Part shown: piece after piece, positions 59,013 to 64,000 of the stretch
How positions within the stretch are numbered: the stretch's first letter is position 1
How the letters are laid out: each line of letters starts with the position of its first letter
Program-made: the position numbers and the translations under genes
From: Scatomonas sp963928055
GTDB taxonomy: Bacteria > Bacillota > Clostridia > Lachnospirales > Lachnospiraceae
Reading direction: 5' to 3'
Assembly: GCA_963928055.1 (NCBI GenBank)
Contig: CAWVDN010000002.1
Location: 1-64,000 of the forward strand
Length of the DNA stretch: 64,000 nucleotides
The notes under the pieces: model-generated
What the model saw: the letters and a program-made list of their open reading frames with translations, nothing else
Told to the model about the DNA's origin: nothing
The model's database searches: none

Positions 59013-60749
59013 TTACTGCTCCGTCGGCACCTCCAGCTTTTTGACTGCCACCGCAACCTTTTTCCCTTTAAAAGCCATTCCATAGAGCAAGATCGATGGA
59101 CATCCGCAGGATAACAATTCTGTACAGTACGATTTCGTTTCTATCTGGTTCACCGCCAGATCCGCCAGGCTTTTCAGTTCTTCCTGCAGTTCCCCGCCTT
59201 TTTTCCTGCCCGAATAAACTTTCAGCTCGATCAGGATTCCCGGCTGCCCGCTGTGCTTTGGTTTCAGCTGGATATCATAGCGTCCCTCTCCGGACTCCAG
59301 ATTGCCGGTCAGATAATAATTTTCATACATGACTGCGCAAAGCCCTGTCAAAAGTCCCTGATAAAACACCTCATGCGCCAGATCATGTGCGCTTGTGGAC
59401 TGAAGCAGAAATTCCCGCATGGTCTTCTGGAGTTTTTCTGAATCGCTGCTGACAAGGGCGTCATCAAAGCGGGTCGATATCGATACAGGCATCAGTTCCC
59501 GGCAGGCATCCAGTATCTCATCCGCAAACAATGAACGGATCTCCCGGTTCGGAAGCTTCACCTCACAAACATATGCGGTGGATAAAATACGCAGGATCCT
59601 CTCAATTTTCAGATATCCTGTCATGACCAGAAGGGTATAAAGCGCTACGGAATCCGACGGCGCGCTCTCCAGCGAATTTTTATCCAGCGAACTGTAAGTA
59701 ATGCTGTCGCTCAGGATCTTCTCGCAGGATCCGCCTTCCAGCAGCTCCCGTAGTTCCTGCTGCTGTCCTTCATCGGCTTTCCGGAGCATGGACCGCAGAA
59801 TGGCATTTCGGCTCGTCTGGCTCCAGAAAGCATGGGCCTGACAGTTTTCCGCGAAATAGTTGACCACTGACCATGGATTATAGATTTCTTTTCCTCCTAT
59901 GCGGTAGCCGTCATACCAGTCCTGTATCTCGTCCATGCGGTCAGGTACCCCGTAATATTCTGCCAGATCCCGGACTTCCTGTTCGGTAAAGCCGAAATAC
60001 TCCGCGTACAGCTCCGACGTGATCGAGTAGACTTTCAGGTTGTTCAGATCGCTGAAGATACTCTCCTTCGCGATCCGGAGCACTCCCGTGATCACGGCAA
60101 ACTGCAGCTGCGGATTATCCTTGAGTCCTGCCGAAAGCCAGGTTTTCTCAAAATCCAGCGCTTCCTCGTAATATCCCTTTTCATGCGCTTCATGGATCGG
60201 CACATCGTATTCATCAATAAAAATGATCGGCTGCTTGCCTGCCGTCCTGCTGACAGCGATCGCCAGGGTCTGCAGGGAGTTCATGTAAACGGTTCGGTCT
60301 GCCCGCCCGCTGATCATCGCTTCTATCGCGATCCGCTGCACCGCGTCTGCCCCGGACAGCATCCCTTTTGCTTCCAGCCGTCCTGCCTCATTGCGGATCA
60401 CGTTACAGAACTGGCCATACATACTGTTCCAGTCGTTTCCTTTTACATCCTTTAAAGAAAGGCTGATCACCGGATAGGCGCCGCAGTGCTTCATATATTT
60501 TTCCCCGCAGCGTCCTATGTTCAGTTCCCGGAAATATGCCTCTCCGCCGCTGTTCATTTCAAAAAACGTCTGCAGCATGCTCATATTCAGGGTTTTTCCA
60601 AATCTTCGGGGACGCGTGATCAGGGTGACCATCGCCGGGTGATCCAGCAGTTCTCTGATCAGAAGGGTTTTATCCACGTAATAATATCCGCCCGCCTGCA
60701 GGCTGAGAAAATCTGAATTTCCCGCCATGAATTTTTTCTGTTCCTGCAT
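59013..60749 (-). CDS. AAA-ATPase-like / PD-(D/E)XK nuclease family protein (copy 1)
   Basis: This 578-residue protein has an N-terminal AAA-ATPase-like domain (PF09820 type) opening GNSDFLSLQAGGYYYVDKTLLIRELL, with phosphate loop TRPRRFGKTLNM (about 42-53) and Walker B PIIFIDEYDVPIHEA (about 192). The C-terminal PD-(D/E)XK-like domain (PF08011 type) has the Asp in GRYDIQLKPK and ExK in ILIELKVYS. Such genes are numerous and mobile-looking in Clostridia, with no settled function. A paralogue lies immediately upstream. Its Shine-Dalgarno sequence is inside a 20-bp hairpin (60757-60804). The start is ATG 60749. Confidence 0.88.
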   Translation of the reverse strand: MQEQKKFMAGNSDFLSLQAGGYYYVDKTLLIRELLDHPAMVTLITRPRRFGKTLNMSMLQTFFEMNSGGEAYFRELNIGRCGEKYMKHCGAYPVISLSLKDVKGNDWNSMYGQFCNVIRNEAGRLEAKGMLSGADAVQRIAIEAMISGRADRTVYMNSLQTLAIAVSRTAGKQPIIFIDEYDVPIHEAHEKGYYEEALDFEKTWLSAGLKDNPQLQFAVITGVLRIAKESIFSDLNNLKVYSITSELYAEYFGFTEQEVRDLAEYYGVPDRMDEIQDWYDGYRIGGKEIYNPWSVVNYFAENCQAHAFWSQTSRNAILRSMLRKADEGQQQELRELLEGGSCEKILSDSITYSSLDKNSLESAPSDSVALYTLLVMTGYLKIERILRILSTAYVCEVKLPNREIRSLFADEILDACRELMPVSISTRFDDALVSSDSEKLQKTMREFLLQSTSAHDLAHEVFYQGLLTGLCAVMYENYYLTGNLESGEGRYDIQLKPKHSGQPGILIELKVYSGRKKGGELQEELKSLADLAVNQIETKSYCTELLSCGCPSILLYGMAFKGKKVAVAVKKLEVPTEQ

Positions 60750-60756
60750 ACAAAAA

Positions 60757-60804
60757 GCCTCCCTTCCGAATGTAGTTTCATTTTACTACATCCGGATGGG
60801 AGGC
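60757..60804 (-). promoter_or_regulatory. hairpin enclosing the ribosome binding site of the first AAA-ATPase gene
   Basis: On the minus strand GCCTCCCATCCGGATGTAGT, an 8-nt loop, and ACTACATTCGGAAGGGAGGC form a 20-bp stem with one A-A mismatch and one G-U pair. The second arm holds GGAAGGGAGG, the ribosome binding site, eight bases before the ATG. Confidence 0.8.
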
Positions 60805-60885
60805 ACAAGGTCCGTATTCCGTTACTTTCCTGCCGCTTTTCCAGACGATCCGCTGCGCTTCTGTTATATCCATGGCATCAATGAC

Positions 60886-62565
60886 TTATTCCGATTTTTT
60901 TATTATGCATTCTTTCCGGTAGAATGCCACCCCGTACTTCAGGATATCCTGATATCCCTCCTGCCGCAGCGCCGCCTCGTAGTTCTGCTCTTCGATCTGG
61001 CGCAGCGCTTCCTCGCATTTCTCTTCCAGCCCCTGATAGGTCTTCGACACCTTGATCTCCAGGATGATCGCCTTACCCCGGACGCTGGGATATCTTACAA
61101 GGATATCCGGCCTGCCGTTCCCGGATTCCCGGTTGGACTGAACAATATAACCGCTTATATTTTTCAGCATACCCGCCAGAAAGCCGTGATAATAGCTCTT
61201 CTGATAATCGTAAAAACTGATGGTCTCCATCAGGTTCGCGGACAGGATCTGTGCCATCCGTTCCGTATCACCGGCCAGCATACTCTCATACAGGGGCGTC
61301 AGCTCTTTCTTCTTTGTCTTTTCTTCGAACCAGCGCAGCACTGCGTTCTTATACACGTACCGCACCTCGCTGTTGGGGATCGCCATCTCCATGTAGATAG
61401 TCTCCCCCTCCTGCCGTTCGCTGATCTTCTTCAGATAGCCGGTGAAGAAAAGGAAGTTCCACAGATTGTCCTGGGTGGAATCCATATCGTCGTAGGTAAT
61501 GTCCTCATGGATCGGCTTTTCGATGGTGCCGCCCTCGATCAGGCGCTCGATCTCCTGCTTTGCGGAAAGATCCGCATGCTCCACCAGATTCCGCACGATG
61601 CTGTTGGAGCTGGTATTGGACCAGTAGGGCTTCGCGAATTCCTTTTTATTTTTGTAACAGGAGTTCACATAATTGATGACGCTCCATGGATTGTAAACCT
61701 CTGTCTCTCCGAACCGATATCCGTCATACCACCGCCGTACCGTGTCCAGATTTTCTTCCAGCCCGTAATCCCTCAGCATCTGTTCCACTTCTTCCGGCGT
61801 AAAGCCAAAGTGTTCTGAGAACCATTGATTCGTAATGGATACGACATTCAAGTTGTTCAGTCCTGTGAAAATGGATTCCTTGCTGATCCGCAGGCAGCCG
61901 GTGATCACGGCGAACTCCAGGTTGTCGTTGGTCTTCAGGGCGGACTCGAAAAGAGAGCGGACCAGAGATACCATCCGGTCATAAAATCCGCTGAAATACG
62001 CGTTCTCCAGGGGCACATCGTATTCATCGATGAGGATGATGGATTTCTGTCCGGTACAGGTATACAGGCATTCGGACAGGAACTTCAGGGAATCCGCGTA
62101 GTCCGCTTCTGTCCCCTTCAGATCCCGGATCCGCAGATATCGATCCAGATTTTCCTCTGACAGTTTCCCACTCTTTTCAACCATCTCCCAATGCCGCGAA
62201 TATTCTCCCGCCATCGCCTTTTTCAGCATCTCATACGCCAGTTCATAGGAATACTGCTTCATGGACTTCAGAGAAACGCTGATCACCGGGTATTTCCCCA
62301 TATGCGCCAGATACCCCTCTCCGGCCTCCAGGATCTTCAGGCCGCAAAAAAGTTCGGAAGGATCTTTTTCTCTCTGTTCAAAAAAGTACCGAAGCATGCT
62401 CATGTTCAGCGTCTTCCCGAAACGCCTGGGGCGGATGAATAGATTTACCTTCCCCCTCATATCGATCAATTCTTTTATAAAAAGCGTTTTATCTACATAA
62501 TAATAGCCCTTTGACCTCAGATCCTCAAAATTTTCCACGCCGATTGGCAGAGGTATCCAGCTCAT
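60886..62565 (-). CDS. AAA-ATPase-like / PD-(D/E)XK nuclease family protein (copy 2)
   Basis: This 559-residue paralogue of the previous gene begins MSWIPLPIGVENFEDLRSKGYYYVDKTLFIKELID. It has the phosphate loop IRPRRFGKTLNM, Walker B SIILIDEYDVPLENA, and a C-terminal nuclease-like region with Asp in GRPDILVRYP and ExK in ILEIKVSKTYQG. I use ATG 62565, next to a ribosome binding site in a hairpin (62574-62621), rather than the frame extension to 62625, which would run through that hairpin. It ends about 80 bp before the first copy's hairpin. The function is unknown. Confidence 0.87.
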   Translation of the reverse strand: MSWIPLPIGVENFEDLRSKGYYYVDKTLFIKELIDMRGKVNLFIRPRRFGKTLNMSMLRYFFEQREKDPSELFCGLKILEAGEGYLAHMGKYPVISVSLKSMKQYSYELAYEMLKKAMAGEYSRHWEMVEKSGKLSEENLDRYLRIRDLKGTEADYADSLKFLSECLYTCTGQKSIILIDEYDVPLENAYFSGFYDRMVSLVRSLFESALKTNDNLEFAVITGCLRISKESIFTGLNNLNVVSITNQWFSEHFGFTPEEVEQMLRDYGLEENLDTVRRWYDGYRFGETEVYNPWSVINYVNSCYKNKKEFAKPYWSNTSSNSIVRNLVEHADLSAKQEIERLIEGGTIEKPIHEDITYDDMDSTQDNLWNFLFFTGYLKKISERQEGETIYMEMAIPNSEVRYVYKNAVLRWFEEKTKKKELTPLYESMLAGDTERMAQILSANLMETISFYDYQKSYYHGFLAGMLKNISGYIVQSNRESGNGRPDILVRYPSVRGKAIILEIKVSKTYQGLEEKCEEALRQIEEQNYEAALRQEGYQDILKYGVAFYRKECIIKKSE

Positions 62566-62573
62566 ACAAAAAC

Positions 62574-62621
62574 GCCTCCCTTCCGAATGTAGTTTTATTT
62601 TACTACATCCGAAAGGGGGGC
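62574..62621 (-). promoter_or_regulatory. hairpin enclosing the ribosome binding site of the second AAA-ATPase gene
   Basis: This is the same 20-bp design as 60757-60804. The ribosome-binding arm is identical; the other arm is GCCCCCCTTTCGGATGTAGT, which keeps pairing apart from one C-A and two G-U positions. Confidence 0.8.
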
Positions 62622-62650
62622 GCAAGGAGAGCAGCCCTGTCCGTTACAGT

Positions 62651-64000
62651 TTACAGGGTATTATAGCTGACGCTCTGCGGCACAGAGTAAACATATTTTG
62701 TCTGTCCGTTTTGGTCTGTGTAGGCCAGGAAGGCCCGGACGGTATAGCGGGTGTTGGCGTAAGCCGGCTTCATCTCATAGCTGAAGCTTCCGTCAGCCTG
62801 ATAGCTTCCGAAGTTTACCCGGGTCCTGCCGGCGGTGTTGACCGTCAGGAGCTTGGTTCCCAGCTTGCTGGAAGAATAATAGATCAGGCCGTGGGCCGTT
62901 ACTTCGTAATACTGCTCCTGATTCTCAAAGTCCGTAAACTGTCCCGTCAGACGTATCTTGCCGTTCTGGCCCTGGGAAGCGGAGAACGTGACCTCCGGGA
63001 CCGATTTTTCCACTTCTTTTTTGCTGACATGCAGCACATAGGTGGAGAGGGCCGCACGGTTTTCCGCGGAAACCAGGATGCGGATGACGTTCTCCCGCAT
63101 GGGCAGCACGGTCACCGCCGTATGCTCTCCCTGGACCGGCTCTGCCTGGATCCCTTCCGGGTCTTCTACGCTGCAGCTGTACTCCAGCTGCTCTCCGGAG
63201 AAGCCTTCCAGGGCCTGGCCATTGATGAGGATCCCTGCCAGTGCGGAACTCTCCTGGTATTCCAGGGAGGCGGCGTAGGTCATGATCTCTGCCTCCGTGA
63301 GGCCTACACAGCGGCCGCTCTGCTGGGTCAGGGTGATCCGCAGAGCAATGGGGTTCACGGGCTGGTCAAAGGTGTAGGTCACCGGGCCCTCCGTGAAGCT
63401 CACCGCCTCAGTCTGGGTATAGGAGACTTCCCGGAAAGTCCGTCCGTCCAGGGACATCTCGAAGGTCACCTCTTCCGGCAGGGCCGCGCTGAAGGAATCG
63501 GTAAAGAAATACAGATTCACAGACCCGATGAACTGGGCAGTGGCCCAGGTGAAGGTCACAGAAGCCTGGGAAGATACGTTGCGGTTGTTGTAGTTGGTCC
63601 ATCGGGCGCTCTCGTTGGTCCCGTCATTGAAGATGCCGTCCGTGATGGAGGCCAGGTTATCGGAGGTATACGTACAGTCTTCCGTGAGCTCCAGATACTG
63701 TCCGGCCACGTTGCTGCTCTCGGTCTGCACCGGCTGTGCCACCCGCACGCTGGCAGTCACCGGCAGGGTCTCCTCCCCGAATACGGCGGCGGTTCCGCTG
63801 ACGCTGACCACATCGCCCACGTTCTGGAACTGAGAGGCATCTACCTCCTGCCACTGTACGGAAAAAGCTCCCGCTGTACTTCCGTCCGCCCGGACGCCCT
63901 CCAGGGTTTCCGGAAGCACCGGCAGATTGCCTGCCGCCGTCGCGGTGGCGTAATTCAGCATAGCGATCACCTGGGGGATCACATGGAGCCGTGCGCTGAC
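62651..64000 (-). CDS. C-terminal end of a third giant secreted protein (partial, runs off right edge)
   Basis: The frame is open to the right edge, so the start is outside. About 450 residues are visible: a Big_4-type Ig domain (LPETLEGVRADGSTAGAFSVQW...VSGTAAVFG), then an F5/8 type C (CBM32-like) sugar-binding domain (LASITDGIFNDGTNESARWTNYNNR...LRITLTQQSGRCVGLTEAEIMTY). Next is a cadherin-like beta-sandwich domain (LAGILINGQALEGFSGEQLEYSCSVED...ISTYVLHV type) and a final Ig-like domain ending SVPQSVSYNTL. Such tails follow GH2, GH20 or GH29-type catalytic domains in gut glycosidases; which one is out of view. It sits right behind operon B's recombinase/ATPase block, and may be co-regulated. 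Confidence 0.85.
   Translation of the reverse strand, partial: VSARLHVIPQVIAMLNYATATAAGNLPVLPETLEGVRADGSTAGAFSVQWQEVDASQFQNVGDVVSVSGTAAVFGEETLPVTASVRVAQPVQTESSNVAGQYLELTEDCTYTSDNLASITDGIFNDGTNESARWTNYNNRNVSSQASVTFTWATAQFIGSVNLYFFTDSFSAALPEEVTFEMSLDGRTFREVSYTQTEAVSFTEGPVTYTFDQPVNPIALRITLTQQSGRCVGLTEAEIMTYAASLEYQESSALAGILINGQALEGFSGEQLEYSCSVEDPEGIQAEPVQGEHTAVTVLPMRENVIRILVSAENRAALSTYVLHVSKKEVEKSVPEVTFSASQGQNGKIRLTGQFTDFENQEQYYEVTAHGLIYYSSSKLGTKLLTVNTAGRTRVNFGSYQADGSFSYEMKPAYANTRYTVRAFLAYTDQNGQTKYVYSVPQSVSYNTL

Overview
The window looks like a chromosomal piece of a gut Lachnospiraceae bacterium (Bacillota, Clostridia). The DNA is G+C-rich. It has the Firmicutes rimP-nusA-ylxR-ylxQ-infB-rbfA-nrnA-truB-ribF operon, a YlmC/YmxH sporulation protein, a DUF5688 protein, many AGGAGG-type ribosome binding sites, and giant secreted glycosidases. 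Nearly all genes are on the minus strand. The exceptions are a small helical protein (32277), ylmC/ymxH (40755) and a tyrosine recombinase (57877).

Layout: 1-8783 is operon A, in transcription order a 2198-residue secreted GH105 protein with a von Willebrand A domain, a small Cys-containing peptide, an HPr-kinase-like protein and a radical SAM/SPASM enzyme cut by the left edge. 9149-16432 holds a URO-D-like methyltransferase, an AraC regulator, a MurJ/SpoVB-type flippase, ung, hisF, hisH, a TIM-barrel isomerase and a TrpR/YerC-like regulator. 16512-24730 is the translation/transcription operon. 24983-31954 holds small envelope genes (two interrupted), metA, ligA and a pseudouridine synthase. 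32039-35720 has tRNA-Arg(CCG), a DUF5688 gene, efp, a YqeG phosphatase and a patatin. 35742-43380 has citrate synthase, a TrpXYZ-type ABC importer, nrdR, ylmC/ymxH, xpt, a DUF368 (PopT-type) transporter and uppP. 43743-48025 is carAB, behind a long structured leader with tandem palindromic repeats.

49189-57560 is operon B, a second version of the operon A system: a membrane-anchored protein, a peptide paralogous to that of operon A, an HPr-kinase-like gene (frameshifted), a radical SAM/SPASM enzyme and a 1749-residue secreted GH20 protein. A tyrosine recombinase follows (57877-58872), then two paralogous AAA-ATPase/PD-(D/E)XK genes whose Shine-Dalgarno sequences lie inside matching hairpins, and the C-terminal end of a third giant secreted protein (62651 to the right edge).

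The most interesting material is the pair of operons A and B. Each joins a peptide (leader Y-x-KP...E-x-F-x-L...AAC, four Cys), a P-loop HprK-like protein and a radical SAM/SPASM enzyme to a giant modular surface glycosidase. This looks like an undescribed family of radical SAM-modified peptides (RiPPs) tied to surface proteins. A 23-bp motif is conserved exactly upstream of the first gene of both operons. Together with a second shared motif, it brackets the tyrosine recombinase at operon B and a 130-bp terminator segment at operon A. This suggests a recombination-linked switch or mobile-element ends. Several single-base interruptions (55585-56476, 31132-31954, 24983-25894) are either real gene decay or assembly errors.
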